NCBI GenBank assembly: GCA_025055435.1
Contig: JANWWN010000001.1
Span: 33,777-97,776, forward strand
Reading direction: 5' to 3'
DNA from: Cyclobacteriaceae bacterium
GTDB lineage: Bacteria; Bacteroidota; Bacteroidia; Cytophagales; Cyclobacteriaceae
Length of the DNA: 64,000 nucleotides
Numbering within the stretch: the first letter of the stretch is position 1; each line of letters opens with the position of its first letter. Both the position numbers and the translations under genes were made by a program. The notes under the pieces were generated by a model. The model did no database searches, was not told where the DNA came from, and worked only from the letters and a program-made list of their open reading frames with translations. Positions 27,396 through 35,996 of the stretch are shown piece after piece.

Positions 27396-27428
27396 ATCTT
27401 GTCTGAAAATTACAACTTTATTAAGGTT

Positions 27429-27674
27429 ATGATTCGTCTGCTTGTTATCGCTTTTAATGTAGTGGTGGTTACCTATCTGGTTTACCGTCTCTTTATGGTC
27501 ATACAGGAACCGATAGTGCGGTGGAAAAAGATGCTGGTTGTAGCGGCCGGGTTGATCTTGCTGTTTTCGCCGGTAAGCATGTTCATCGGGACGTTTCGTC
27601 CCGGCATGCAATATTTCTTACTCTACCCTGTGGCGATTCTTATTTTTTTGTATTTGATACGGGAAGTAAAATAG
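27429..27674 (+). CDS. Small membrane protein of unknown function
   Basis: 81 aa from the ATG at 27429, which starts directly in a hydrophobic helix (MIRLLVIAFNVVVVTYLVY). Two further hydrophobic segments follow (MLVVAAGLILLFSPVSMFIG and YFLLYPVAILIFLYLI), giving three predicted helices. I do not recognise the family. It is divergent from ispD and ends one base before the end of convergent queA. The compact placement and clean hydrophobic pattern favour a real gene. Confidence 0.6.
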   Translation: MIRLLVIAFNVVVVTYLVYRLFMVIQEPIVRWKKMLVVAAGLILLFSPVSMFIGTFRPGMQYFLLYPVAILIFLYLIREVK

Positions 27675-27675
27675 A

Positions 27676-28722
27676 TTACAGGATGAGCATACAATCACCG
27701 TAGGTGAGGAATTTATACTTTTCCTTTTTGGCTATTTTGTACGCTTCCATGATCAATTCATATCCGCCAAAGGCGGCAGCCATCATCAGCAAGGTGGATT
27801 CGGGAGCATGGAAGTTGGTGATGAGTGCGTTGCAGATTTTAAAGTCGTAAGGAGGGAAGATAAATTTATCTGTCCAGCCTTCCTTGGCTTTTAGTTTGTT
27901 AGTAGCCGATACGGACGATTCGAGGGCGCGTGCCACCGTAGTTCCTATCGCACAAACACGCTTTTTGCTGTCCAGTGCTTTGTTCACGATTTCAACACAT
28001 TCCGGACCTACCCGGAAGTTTTCCGAGTCCATCTTATGCTTGGTCAGGTCTTCCACATCCACACTGCGGAAGGTGCCCAGCCCCACATGGAGGGTTATAA
28101 AGGCCATGTTTACACCTTTTATTTCGAGGCGTTTAACCAGCTGTTTGGTGAAGTGCAGGCCGGCTGTGGGTGCAGCCACAGCGCCCTTGTGTTTTGCGAA
28201 GATGGTTTGAAAGCGCTCGCGGTCTTCGGGCTCAACTTTTCTTTTGATATACTTCGGCAGCGGTGTTTCGCCCAACTGGTCAATTACTTTATCGAAGGCG
28301 GCTGAGTCGCCATCAAATAAAAACCGGATGGTTCGTCCGCGCGAAGTGGTATTGTCGATGACTTCAGCCACCAAATCGCCATTACCAAAATACAACTTGT
28401 TGCCTACCCGAATTTTCCGGGCCGGGTCAACCAGCACATCCCAGAGGTGCATTTCCGGATTAAGTTCGCGAAGCAGGAATACTTCGATTTTGGCTCCGGT
28501 TTTTTCTTTTCGGCCATAGAGGCGGGCCGGGAAAACCATGGTGTCGTTGGCTACCATCACATCGCCTTTGTCGAAGTACTCAACAATGTCTTTAAATATC
28601 CGGTGTTCGATCTTGCCGGTGTCACGGTGAATCACCATCATACGAGCTTCATCACGGTTTTCGGCAGGTCGTTGGGCTATGAGTGTGCTGGGTAATTCGA
28701 ACTTAAATTCGGATAACTTCAT
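27676..28722 (-). CDS. queA: S-adenosylmethionine:tRNA ribosyltransferase-isomerase
   Basis: Transfers and isomerises the ribose of SAM onto preQ1 in tRNA, giving epoxyqueuosine. 348 aa, usual length. Visible motifs: [90 protein letters not shown] and [20 protein letters not shown]. Together with queD at 4698 it shows that the organism makes queuosine, with the genes dispersed. A TATTTTTG element lies 32 bases upstream of the start on the minus strand. Confidence 0.96.
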   Translation of the reverse strand: MKLSEFKFELPSTLIAQRPAENRDEARMMVIHRDTGKIEHRIFKDIVEYFDKGDVMVANDTMVFPARLYGRKEKTGAKIEVFLLRELNPEMHLWDVLVDPARKIRVGNKLYFGNGDLVAEVIDNTTSRGRTIRFLFDGDSAAFDKVIDQLGETPLPKYIKRKVEPEDRERFQTIFAKHKGAVAAPTAGLHFTKQLVKRLEIKGVNMAFITLHVGLGTFRSVDVEDLTKHKMDSENFRVGPECVEIVNKALDSKKRVCAIGTTVARALESSVSATNKLKAKEGWTDKFIFPPYDFKICNALITNFHAPESTLLMMAAAFGGYELIMEAYKIAKKEKYKFLTYGDCMLIL

Positions 28723-28753
28723 AAATTTATAGGCCGGGCTGAAATTAAGGTTG

Positions 28754-28761
28754 CAAAAATA
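28754..28761 (-). promoter_or_regulatory. Possible -7 element of queA
   Basis: TATTTTTG on the minus strand, 32 bases before the queA ATG, matching TAnnTTTG. No TTG is well placed upstream. Confidence 0.35.
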
Positions 28762-28769
28762 AGGCAGAA

Positions 28770-28800
28770 ACGGGTATTTGCGAAGTTACCCGTATTTTTT
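28770..28800 (+). terminator. Terminator-like hairpin in the queA/permease gap
   Basis: ACGGGTA (28770-28776) pairs with TACCCGT (28787-28793), followed by A and a run of T to 28800. It faces plus-strand transcription, although the gene before it on that strand ends more than 1 kb upstream. Confidence 0.5.
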
Positions 28801-28806
28801 GTTAGG

Positions 28807-28821
28807 GGTTGATTATCAACC
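28807..28821. promoter_or_regulatory. 15-base palindrome, possible operator
   Basis: GGTTGAT-T-ATCAACC is a perfect 7-bp inverted repeat around one base, 64 bases upstream of the permease ATG and between divergent genes. A second, looser inverted repeat (TTACCG at 28855, CGGTAA at 28869) lies closer to the start. Confidence 0.4.
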
Positions 28822-28884
28822 GGAAAGACCTGCCGGCGTAATTACACCAGGGTTTTACCGACTAACCGCGGTAAGTAACTCATC

Positions 28885-30150
28885 ATGTTTGTGCTGCGTC
28901 AGATACTGGAAAGCTTCAGGTTTGCCTGGAGGGCATTGAAATCAAATTTACTGCGTACCATTCTCAGCCTGCTGGGTGTAACGATCGGAATATTTTCCAT
29001 TATCACGGTATTGACGTTGGTTGATTCGCTGGAGAAAGGCATTAAAGACAGCCTTAACTTTATTGGTAGTGGTGTCATTTACGTGGAAAAGTGGCCATGG
29101 CTGGCCGATAATGACGGGCAGTACAAATGGTGGGAGTTCTGGCGCAGACCCACGCCTTCGTTTGCCGAGTACAAAACGTTGCAACAAAATCTGAAACACG
29201 CCAGCGCCATATGTATTACGGCTGATCGTAATAATGTTTTGGTGAAGCGTGAAAACAACAGCCTCGGACAAGTACGCCTGGTAGGTGGGAGCGAGAACTA
29301 CGATAAAATATTTGATGTGCCGGTAGAACTCGGTCGTTACCTTACGCCGGATGAGCTGGCAGCCGGAAGAAATGTAGCGGTTATCGGTTATGAAGTTGCT
29401 CAAGCACTTTTTCCAAATGCTGAAGACCCGTTGGGTAAATACATTAAAGTGCGCGATGTGCAGTTTGCCGTTGTGGGTACCATAAAAAAGGAGGGGGCAG
29501 GTTTATTCGGGAACAGCAGCAACGATTATGCCGTAATTATTCCTTACAACACCTTCCGGAAGATGTATCAGACCGGTACAGGCCGATGGAACGAAACGGA
29601 ATCAACAATAGGAATAAAAGGCTATGATAGCGATGTGGGTTTGGTGGAATTGGAGAACGAAGTACGAGGTATGCTACGCAGCAAGCGTGGTCTGCGGCCT
29701 ACGCAAAAGGATAACTTTGCCATAAACCGCCCGGAAGCTGTGATGGCTATTGTTACGGGTCTGTTTAACGGTGTCAGCATTGCGGGCTGGATTATCGGAG
29801 GGTTTGCCATGCTGGTTGGTGGCTTCGGAATTGCTAACATTATGTTTGTATCGGTTAAAGAGCGGACGCCTTTAATCGGTTTACAGAAGTCGGTTGGGGC
29901 CAAGAACTATTTTATTCTTTCGCAATTTCTTTTCGAGGCGGTGTTTCTCAGTATGATAGGAGGATTGGCAGGTCTGTTGCTTACGTACGCCATTACCTTC
30001 CTTCCTTTTGGCAGCCTGGAAGTAACGTTATCGTTTAAAAATATTGTGCTGGGTTTGGGAGTGGCCAGTGTAATCGGACTTATTTCGGGTATAGTGCCTG
30101 CCGCGGTAGCGGCCCGCATGGACCCGGTAATTGCCATACGGGCTACCTAA
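28885..30150 (+). CDS. MacB-type ABC transporter permease
   Basis: 421 aa inner-membrane protein with the MacB/LolE topology: one N-terminal helix (LLRTILSLLGVTIGIFSIITVLTLV), a large periplasmic MacB-PCD domain at about 50-270, then three C-terminal FtsX helices (AMLVGGFGIANIMFVSVKERT, FLFEAVFLSMIGGLAGLLLTY, GLGVASVIGLISGIVPAAVAARMDPV). Such permeases work as dimers with an ATPase to move lipoproteins, peptides or drugs. No ATPase gene is adjacent, so it must pair with one encoded elsewhere. Substrate unknown. Confidence 0.87.
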   Translation: MFVLRQILESFRFAWRALKSNLLRTILSLLGVTIGIFSIITVLTLVDSLEKGIKDSLNFIGSGVIYVEKWPWLADNDGQYKWWEFWRRPTPSFAEYKTLQQNLKHASAICITADRNNVLVKRENNSLGQVRLVGGSENYDKIFDVPVELGRYLTPDELAAGRNVAVIGYEVAQALFPNAEDPLGKYIKVRDVQFAVVGTIKKEGAGLFGNSSNDYAVIIPYNTFRKMYQTGTGRWNETESTIGIKGYDSDVGLVELENEVRGMLRSKRGLRPTQKDNFAINRPEAVMAIVTGLFNGVSIAGWIIGGFAMLVGGFGIANIMFVSVKERTPLIGLQKSVGAKNYFILSQFLFEAVFLSMIGGLAGLLLTYAITFLPFGSLEVTLSFKNIVLGLGVASVIGLISGIVPAAVAARMDPVIAIRAT

Positions 30151-30194
30151 ATCCGGCCTACTCCCTTTTGTATTCCTGCACCAGGTGCTTGTAA

Positions 30195-31214
30195 TTAATC
30201 CGTTGACCGCGCCGGGACAGGCGGCATGAGTTTTTCCTTAATTTTTCTTTCCAGCTCTTCCATCAGTTCCGGATTATCTTCAATGAGTTGTTTTACGGCA
30301 TCGCGGCCCTGTCCCAGTTTGTTGCCCTCATAGGAGAACCACGAACCCGATTTCTGCAGAATGTTCAGCTCAACCCCCAAATCAACGATCTCGCCCGATT
30401 TGGAAATACCTTTTCCATACATGATGTCGAACTCCACCACTTTAAATGGCGGGGCTACTTTGTTTTTTACCACTTTTACCTTAACGCGGTTACCTGTCAC
30501 ATCATCGGCACCTTCTTTAATCTGGCCGATTCTGCGAATATCTAACCGCACTGAGGCATAAAACTTTAAAGCATTACCACCTGTTGTGGTTTCCGGATTG
30601 CCGAACATTACACCGATTTTTTCGCGCAACTGGTTAATGAATACGCAGGCACAGCCGGTTTTGCTTATGGTTCCGGTAAGTTTACGCAGCGCCTGCGACA
30701 TCAGGCGCGCCTGAAGGCCCATCTTGCTGTCGCCCATTTCGCCTTCCAGTTCGCCTTTCGGCACGAGGGCCGCTACCGAGTCAATCACGATAATATCGAT
30801 GGCTCCCGAGCGAATCAGGTGGTCGGCAATTTCCAGGGCCTGTTCGCCATTGTCGGGTTGCGAGATGAGCAGGTTTTCGGTGTCAATGCCCAGCTTCTCG
30901 GCATAGGCTTTATCAAAAGCGTGTTCGGCATCAATAAATGCAGCCAGGCCGCCCTTCTTTTGAGCTTCGGCAATCATGTGCAGCGTGAGGGTGGTTTTAC
31001 CCGATGACTCCGGGCCATAGATTTCCGTAATACGTCCGCGCGGAATACCGCCTACGCCCAGTGCTATATCCAAACCGATAGAACCCGTGGAAATGGCAGG
31101 TATATCGGCAATCTTTTCATCGCTTAATTTCATCACCGTGCCCTTGCCGTACGTCTTTTCCAGTTTGTCGATGGTAAGCTGAAGGGCTTTTAATTTTTCT
31201 TTGGCGTCGCTCAT
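30195..31214 (-). CDS. recA: Recombinase RecA
   Basis: Strand-exchange and SOS coprotease protein. The ATG at 31214 gives 339 aa ([12 protein letters not shown]...), the normal N-terminus; the longer frame adds nine unconserved residues. Motifs: Walker [15 protein letters not shown], the Walker B-like [12 protein letters not shown], the L1/L2 loop regions ([37 protein letters not shown]). It is a single gene; I could not identify a LexA-type operator in the upstream 120 bases. Confidence 0.98.
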   Translation of the reverse strand: MSDAKEKLKALQLTIDKLEKTYGKGTVMKLSDEKIADIPAISTGSIGLDIALGVGGIPRGRITEIYGPESSGKTTLTLHMIAEAQKKGGLAAFIDAEHAFDKAYAEKLGIDTENLLISQPDNGEQALEIADHLIRSGAIDIIVIDSVAALVPKGELEGEMGDSKMGLQARLMSQALRKLTGTISKTGCACVFINQLREKIGVMFGNPETTTGGNALKFYASVRLDIRRIGQIKEGADDVTGNRVKVKVVKNKVAPPFKVVEFDIMYGKGISKSGEIVDLGVELNILQKSGSWFSYEGNKLGQGRDAVKQLIEDNPELMEELERKIKEKLMPPVPARSTD

Positions 31215-31336
31215 ATAGTTGATTTTCGAATCGGGGCTCAAATTACGATGATGCTATCCAAATTCAAATGAAAAGATTTAAACCCTGACATGGTCTGACA
31301 GTTTTGCCGGATGGGTTTAAATACGATTTTTACCGC

Positions 31337-32371
31337 ATGCGCAAAATGCTGAAAAAAATATTTCTTATCGTCCTGATGCTACTGGCACTTACTGCCATCT
31401 GGCATGCCGATTTGTTGCTTTATGCTGCGCGCCAGGGCGCCGGACAATTTTTATTGATCTGGAATGCCCGCCCCGTTAAGGAAGTTGTGGCCGATCCTTC
31501 CGTGCCCGATTCGGTAAAACAGAAGCTCATGTTGGTTGACGAAATCCGGCAGTTTGCCATCAACTCTCTTGGGCTAAAAGATACCCGCAGCTACCGGAAA
31601 CTGTACGACCAGCAGGGCAGGGAAGTGCTATGGGTGGTTACAGCCTGTAAGCCTTTTGAGCTTGTTGAAAAGCGATGGAGGTTTCCGATAGTTGGTGAAG
31701 TTCCCTATAAGGGATTTTTCAATCCTGCACATGCGGAAGCAGAAAAACATAAGCTGGAGGCCGAAGGATGGGATGTAAGTGTACGCAACCCGGGCGGCTG
31801 GTCAACTTTAGGTTGGTTTGAAGACCCTTTACTCAGCAGCATGCTCTTTCGCAGCGAGGGCGACCTGGCCAGTTTGATAATCCATGAGATGGTTCATGCC
31901 ACGTTGTATGTGAAAGACAGTGCCGACCTGAACGAAAATCTGGCTTCGTTTATTGGCGATCGCGGCGCAGAATTTTTTCTTAACTGGAAATATGGCAAAC
32001 ACAGTGATGAACTCCGGCAATACCGGGAAGAAGATATGGAATACCGCAAGCTCAGCGACCATATGCTGCGCGGATATGATCTGCTCGATAGTTTATATAA
32101 AGGCATGGAAGGTTTTTCAGATGAACAAAAAGTTACTCTGAAAAGAAAAGTAATCCGAAACATCATTTCAGCTACCGATACCCTGAAACTGAAATGGTTG
32201 CGCAGTCCGGCGAAAACATATAGCGACTCATTACCTAACAATACCTACTTCATGAATTTTAAACGATATCAGTCGCGACAGGACAACTTTGAAAAAGAGT
32301 GGCAAAGCCGTTTTCGCGGAGATCTGCAGTTATACATTACCTACTTAAAAGAAAAATACCCTTCGCCTTAA
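31337..32371 (+). CDS. Membrane-anchored zinc aminopeptidase (Aminopep family, PF10023-like)
   Basis: 344 aa from the ATG at 31337 (a second ATG at 31346 is also possible). Residues about 5-25 form a signal anchor (IFLIVLMLLALTAIWHA). The metal-binding motif HEMVHATLYV is clear, with the downstream glutamate in NENLASFIGDRGAEFF, as in the predicted aminopeptidase family COG4324. GWSTLGWFEDPLLSS is another family signature. The active domain would face the periplasm. Its stop codon touches the repeat array that precedes the response regulator gene. Natural substrate unknown. Confidence 0.85.
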   Translation: MRKMLKKIFLIVLMLLALTAIWHADLLLYAARQGAGQFLLIWNARPVKEVVADPSVPDSVKQKLMLVDEIRQFAINSLGLKDTRSYRKLYDQQGREVLWVVTACKPFELVEKRWRFPIVGEVPYKGFFNPAHAEAEKHKLEAEGWDVSVRNPGGWSTLGWFEDPLLSSMLFRSEGDLASLIIHEMVHATLYVKDSADLNENLASFIGDRGAEFFLNWKYGKHSDELRQYREEDMEYRKLSDHMLRGYDLLDSLYKGMEGFSDEQKVTLKRKVIRNIISATDTLKLKWLRSPAKTYSDSLPNNTYFMNFKRYQSRQDNFEKEWQSRFRGDLQLYITYLKEKYPSP

Positions 32372-32373
32372 TG

Positions 32374-32422
32374 TTTACGGATTTTTAAGGATTTGTTAAA
32401 ATGGCTTAACGGATTTTTAAAG
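32374..32422 (+). promoter_or_regulatory. Five 11-bp-phased TTAA-type repeats, Pho-box-like array
   Basis: Hexamers TTTACG (32374), TTAAGG (32385), TTAAAA (32396), TTAACG (32406) and TTAAAG (32417) recur every 11, 11, 10 and 11 bases; the first, second and fourth are followed by GATTT-type bases. The array ends 15 bases before a TACTTTTG -7 element. One-turn direct repeats of this kind are how OmpR/PhoB-family regulators bind, so the following gene may be autoregulated. Confidence 0.55.
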
Positions 32423-32436
32423 CCTCATTTTCTGCC

Positions 32437-32444
32437 TACTTTTG
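32437..32444 (+). promoter_or_regulatory. -7 promoter element of the response regulator gene
   Basis: TACTTTTG matches TAnnTTTG, 20 bases before the ATG at 32465. The -33 region has no TTG and is occupied by the repeat array, as expected for an activator-dependent promoter. Confidence 0.5.
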
Positions 32445-32464
32445 TTACGCGATTATCAGGTTTT

Positions 32465-33151
32465 ATGGCTAACAAAACGGCACACCGGGTATTGGTGGTT
32501 GATGACGAAGAACCCATTCAGGAACTGCTTCGCTACAACCTGGAAAAGAGTGGTTATGAGGTAAAAACAGCGGGAGATGGCTTCAAGGCCATTGAAGTGG
32601 CACGCAAATTCCAACCCGACCTGGTACTGCTCGACATCATGATGCCCAAGATGGATGGTGTGGAAACCTGCCGCCAATTGCGCGAATTACCCTCTTTACA
32701 AAACACCTTTATCATATTTCTCACGGCCCGCTCAGAAGAATATTCCGAAGTTGCGGCATTCGATGTGGGTGCCGATGATTACATCACCAAGCCCATTAAA
32801 CCGAGAGCCCTTTTAAGTCGCATTGCTGCATTATTCCGTCGCGACACCAAGAAGACCGGTAATAATGTAATTACCATCGGAGATTTGGTAATTGACCGCG
32901 ACAGCTATACGGTTAAAGTGCAGGGGCGTGAAGTAAGCTTACCTAAAAAAGAGTTTGAACTCCTTTTCTTCCTGGCGCAAAACCCTAACAAAGTGTTCAG
33001 CCGTGAAGATTTGCTGCAAAACATTTGGGGCTCCGACGTGTATGTGCTGGCCCGCACAGTTGATGTTCACATCCGAAAGGTACGCGAAAAAATAGGCGAA
33101 GATTACATCACTACGGTAAAGGGAGTGGGATATAAGTTTGGTGCGGCTTAA
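32465..33151 (+). CDS. OmpR/PhoB-family response regulator
   Basis: 228 aa from the ATG at 32465; the frame extends upstream to 32393 but only through the repeat array. Receiver domain at about 7-120: acidic pair VVDDEEP (13-14), phosphoacceptor Asp57 in DLVLLDIMMPKMDG, and the lysine in YITKPIKPR. Winged-helix domain at about 135-228 with LPKKEFELLFFLAQNPNKVFSREDLLQNIWG and RTVDVHIRKVREKIG. It pairs with the histidine kinase 128 bases downstream. The pair resembles PhoB-PhoR, but no phosphate transport gene is near, so the signal is uncertain. Confidence 0.93.
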   Translation: MANKTAHRVLVVDDEEPIQELLRYNLEKSGYEVKTAGDGFKAIEVARKFQPDLVLLDIMMPKMDGVETCRQLRELPSLQNTFIIFLTARSEEYSEVAAFDVGADDYITKPIKPRALLSRIAALFRRDTKKTGNNVITIGDLVIDRDSYTVKVQGREVSLPKKEFELLFFLAQNPNKVFSREDLLQNIWGSDVYVLARTVDVHIRKVREKIGEDYITTVKGVGYKFGAA

Positions 33152-33279
33152 CGGTAGGATTTGATTTTTTTTTAGCATGTGCAGGTTTTGCGCTCGATGC
33201 ATCACTGCTTAAATTTTTATTTGTATAAGTCCATATTCCCGATTATTTGCTGAACTTTGAGCTTGCCTGAATAACCGCC

Positions 33280-34326
33280 ATGGTATATTCTTCCCGCACG
33301 CTTGCGTTGTTGTTGGCTATCAGCATCGCATTGGTCACTACGGCCTTTCTTTCGCTGTTGGACGTAAAGTCGTCTGCCTTGCTGGTGGCATTGTTTATTA
33401 GTTTTTCTGTTTCCTATCTGCTTGTTTTTGTAGTACTTGAGTTTCTCATCTTTCGTGAAATCAATAAAATTAACAAGCTCATCAGTAAGCTCCGCAAAAA
33501 AGAACTGAACCGCATTACACGCCATAAATCGTCTTTGCTTAATCCTTTGAAAGGAATTAACGAAGAGATTTATTCATTTGCCGAACTGAAGCAGAAGGAA
33601 ATTGACGAACTGAAAAAACTGGAGGCCTTTCGCAGGGAGTTCATTGCCGATGTTTCGCACGAACTGAAAACACCCATATTTGCCGCACAGGGTTTTGTAC
33701 ATACACTGCTCGATGGTGCGGTGAACGATAAGTCGGTGCGGACAAAATTTCTGAAAAAAGCTGCCAAGAGTCTGGATGGTCTCGATGCCCTGGTGCAGGA
33801 TTTACTTACACTTTCGCAAATCGAAACCGGGCAAATCAAGATGCACTTTGAAAGCATTGACCTGGTAAAACTTACTGAAGAGGTGTTCGAGCAATTGGAA
33901 GACAAGGCCAAAAAGCGAAACGTCCGCCTGCGAATTGACACCGAAACCCGGCCGGTGATTGTATATGCTGACTGGCAACGGATTTTTCAGGTGATATCCA
34001 ATCTGGTATCCAATGCCATCAAACATTCCTATGAAGGAGGCGAAGTGATCGTGTGGTTTGAAATCGGCAAAAAAAACGTTACTACCCATGTACGCGACTA
34101 TGGCGAGGGTATTCCGGCCGAGCACCTGCCCCGTATTTTCGAACGGTTTTACCGCGTGGATAAAAGCCGCAGCCGCGAAAAAGGAGGCACAGGCCTGGGG
34201 CTGGCCATCGTGAAGCATATTTTGGAAAATCATAATACCAAAGCCGAGGTGAAAAGCGAACCGGAAAAAGGCTCCGACTTCTTTTTTAAACTGCCACGCT
34301 TTAAACCGGGCGAAGAAAAAGAATAA
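33280..34326 (+). CDS. Sensor histidine kinase (PhoR-like)
   Basis: 348 aa. Two hydrophobic helices at about 7-27 and 33-58 with almost no periplasmic loop, so it has no obvious external sensor domain. A basic, coiled linker follows, then the DHp helix with phosphoacceptor His127 (FIADVSHELKTPIFAAQG), and the ATPase domain with N box NLVSNAIKHS, G1 DYGEGIP, F box RIFERFYRVDKSRS and G2 GGTGLGLAIVKH. Partner of the response regulator just upstream. Its stop overlaps the next ATG by one base (TAATG). Confidence 0.93.
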   Translation: MVYSSRTLALLLAISIALVTTAFLSLLDVKSSALLVALFISFSVSYLLVFVVLEFLIFREINKINKLISKLRKKELNRITRHKSSLLNPLKGINEEIYSFAELKQKEIDELKKLEAFRREFIADVSHELKTPIFAAQGFVHTLLDGAVNDKSVRTKFLKKAAKSLDGLDALVQDLLTLSQIETGQIKMHFESIDLVKLTEEVFEQLEDKAKKRNVRLRIDTETRPVIVYADWQRIFQVISNLVSNAIKHSYEGGEVIVWFEIGKKNVTTHVRDYGEGIPAEHLPRIFERFYRVDKSRSREKGGTGLGLAIVKHILENHNTKAEVKSEPEKGSDFFFKLPRFKPGEEKE

Positions 34327-35042
34327 TGAAATCTTCCTTTTTTGAAGAATACTTGTTGTGGGAGGACGAAAACTGGGTGGCAATCAACAAACCACCGGGT
34401 ATTTCCACTTTAGCCGACCGGGCCAGTGACTTGAATATGCTGGAACTGATTCGAAAGCGATATCCCGATGCGCAGGCATGTCATCGCCTGGATAAGGAAA
34501 CTTCCGGAGTTCTGATTTTTGCCAGGAACCCGGAAGCCTACCGCCACTTAAGTCTGCAATTTCAGAATCGTCAGGTAGAAAAATTATACCATGCAGTGGT
34601 GCATGGCGTGCACCGGTATGAAAATTTTACCATTGATGCGGCATTGGATACGCGGGATGCTCCTCCGGTAAAAGTTGTATCCCGCGGTAAGAAGTCAGTC
34701 ACGGTGGTCAGTACCATCAATGTTTATCGTCAGCATACCCTGGTTGCCTGCCGACCGTTCACGGGGCGAATGCATCAGATTCGCGTTCATTTGGCTTACG
34801 CGGGGACTCCGATTGCAGGCGACACACTATATGGCGGAAGTCCGGTTTATTTGTCGGCCTTAAAACCGGGTTTTCGATTGAAGAAGGGCACATTGGAGCA
34901 GCCTTTAATGGGTAGGGCCGCACTCCACGCCCTTACTTTGGATTTTAAGGATTTTGAAGGAAAGCAGATTAGAATGGAGGCCCCTTATCCAAAAGATTTC
35001 CGCGCATTGGTTCGTCAGCTTGAGCTAACCAAAGGCTCCTAA
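34326..35042 (+). CDS. RluA-family pseudouridine synthase
   Basis: Isomerises uridine in rRNA or tRNA. 238 aa, without an S4 domain at the N-terminus. Motifs: WVAINKPPGISTL, catalytic HRLDKETSGVLIFAR (aspartate in RLD), QNRQVEKLYHAVV, FTGRMHQIRVHLAYAGTPIAGDTLYGG, and RAALHALTLDF. It shares one base with the histidine kinase stop and is therefore translated with it. The target position cannot be set from sequence; RluA, RluC/D and TruC-like enzymes share these motifs. Confidence 0.9.
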   Translation: MKSSFFEEYLLWEDENWVAINKPPGISTLADRASDLNMLELIRKRYPDAQACHRLDKETSGVLIFARNPEAYRHLSLQFQNRQVEKLYHAVVHGVHRYENFTIDAALDTRDAPPVKVVSRGKKSVTVVSTINVYRQHTLVACRPFTGRMHQIRVHLAYAGTPIAGDTLYGGSPVYLSALKPGFRLKKGTLEQPLMGRAALHALTLDFKDFEGKQIRMEAPYPKDFRALVRQLELTKGS

Positions 35043-35072
35043 GCAAATCGCGAAAGGCTTTTTTAAACTCAT

Positions 35073-35103
35073 TTGTATTTAAAAACCCTTCCGCTTACCT
35101 TTG
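35073..35103 (+). promoter_or_regulatory. Bacteroidota-type promoter of rplM-rpsI-rpsB
   Basis: TTG at 35073-35075, 20 bases, then TACCTTTG at 35096-35103: both elements match. The predicted start point is about 45 bases before the rplM GTG. Confidence 0.75.
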
Positions 35104-35127
35104 TGTCCCTTTTTAAAACAGGGTACA
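35104..35127 (+). promoter_or_regulatory. Leader hairpin of the rplM transcript
   Basis: TGTCCCT (35104-35110) pairs with AGGGTACA (35120-35127) with one bulged T and a 9-base loop. It sits at the predicted 5' end and could be a site of ribosomal protein feedback or simply a stabilising stem. Confidence 0.35.
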
Positions 35128-35152
35128 AAAAGCACGTTTAACCATAGCAAAA

Positions 35153-35596
35153 GTGAAGGCTGAAAGTTATAAGACCATTGTTCCCAGCCAGGCATCGTAT
35201 CAAAAAGCCTGGTATGTGGTGGACGCCCGTGATCAGGTATTGGGTCGTCTTGCCAGTCGCGTAGCGCACCTTATTAAGGGAAAACACAAAACCAGCTACG
35301 CGCCCAACATGGATTGCGGTGATCATGTAATTGTTATCAATGCCGATAAAGTGCGCATGACCGGGAAAAAATGGACTAGGCGGGTAATTTTTACCCATTC
35401 CGGGTACCCGGGCAGCCAGCGCGAGCTTACACCGGCTTATATCCATTCCAAAAGACCGGAACGCCTCATTGAACATGCAGTCCGCGGAATGCTTCCCAAG
35501 AACCGCCTTGGCCGGCAGCTGTTCCGCAGTCTTCATGTGTATGCTGGTCCCGAGCATCCGCATGCCGCACAACAACCTCAAGCAATTAATTTCTGA
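35153..35596 (+). CDS. rplM: 50S ribosomal protein L13
   Basis: 147 aa, usual length, from a GTG at 35153. Family motifs: WYVVDARDQVLGRLASRVAHLIKGKHKTSYAPNMDCGDHVIVINADKV split across positions 20-65, then GYPGSQRELT and VRGMLPKNRLGRQLFRSLHVYAG near the end. It starts the ribosomal cluster rplM-rpsI-rpsB, five bases before rpsI. A consensus promoter and a short hairpin leader precede it. Confidence 0.97.
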   Translation: MKAESYKTIVPSQASYQKAWYVVDARDQVLGRLASRVAHLIKGKHKTSYAPNMDCGDHVIVINADKVRMTGKKWTRRVIFTHSGYPGSQRELTPAYIHSKRPERLIEHAVRGMLPKNRLGRQLFRSLHVYAGPEHPHAAQQPQAINF

Positions 35597-35601
35597 ACTT
35601 C

Positions 35602-35988
35602 ATGGAAATCATCAACGCAACAGGAAGAAGAAAAACATCCATAGCGCGGGTTTACCTTAAACCGGGAAAAGGTGAAATTCTGATTAACCAGCGCCCGCTT
35701 TCCGATTACTTTCATTCCGAAATTCATCAGTCGTTAATAAAATATCCGTTGCAGGTTGCCAAAGCAGATGGCCAGTACGATGTGCGGGTGAATGTTGAAG
35801 GCGGAGGTATCAAGGGTCAGGCCGAGGCCATCCGTTTGGGTATTGCCCGTGCGCTCGTTCAGGTTAACGAAGAAAATAAAACAACCCTTCGGAAGGAAGG
35901 TTTATTAACCCGCGACAGCCGTATGGTTGAGCGGAAGAAATACGGACGCAGAAAAGCACGCAGAAGATTCCAGTTCAGCAAACGTTAA
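35602..35988 (+). CDS. rpsI: 30S ribosomal protein S9
   Basis: 128 aa, the usual short form. It begins INATGRRKTSIARVYLKPGKGEI, has the glycine-rich VNVEGGGIKGQAEAIRLGIARAL, and ends in the basic tail KKYGRRKARRRFQFSKR, whose last residues reach the P-site tRNA in known ribosomes. Eight bases separate it from rpsB. Confidence 0.98.
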   Translation: MEIINATGRRKTSIARVYLKPGKGEILINQRPLSDYFHSEIHQSLIKYPLQVAKADGQYDVRVNVEGGGIKGQAEAIRLGIARALVQVNEENKTTLRKEGLLTRDSRMVERKKYGRRKARRRFQFSKR

Positions 35989-35996
35989 AATTCATC

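Noticed and set aside
27396-27611. Upstream extension of the ispD frame by 72 codons
   Set aside because: It lies antisense over the small membrane protein gene and precedes the clear family start at 27395.
31285-31300. Direct repeat CTGACA-N4-CTGACA upstream of the aminopeptidase gene
   Set aside because: Only two short copies, no matching promoter spacing and no third unit; could be chance.
31215-31336. Search for a LexA-type operator before recA
   Set aside because: No convincing inverted repeat of any known LexA box form was seen.
32374-32422. Repeat array considered as a CRISPR or tandem satellite
   Set aside because: Units are 10-11 bases long with no unique spacers; spacing fits a regulator binding array.
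32393-32464. Upstream extension of the response regulator frame
   Set aside because: It runs through the repeat array and the -7 element and has no conserved protein sequence.
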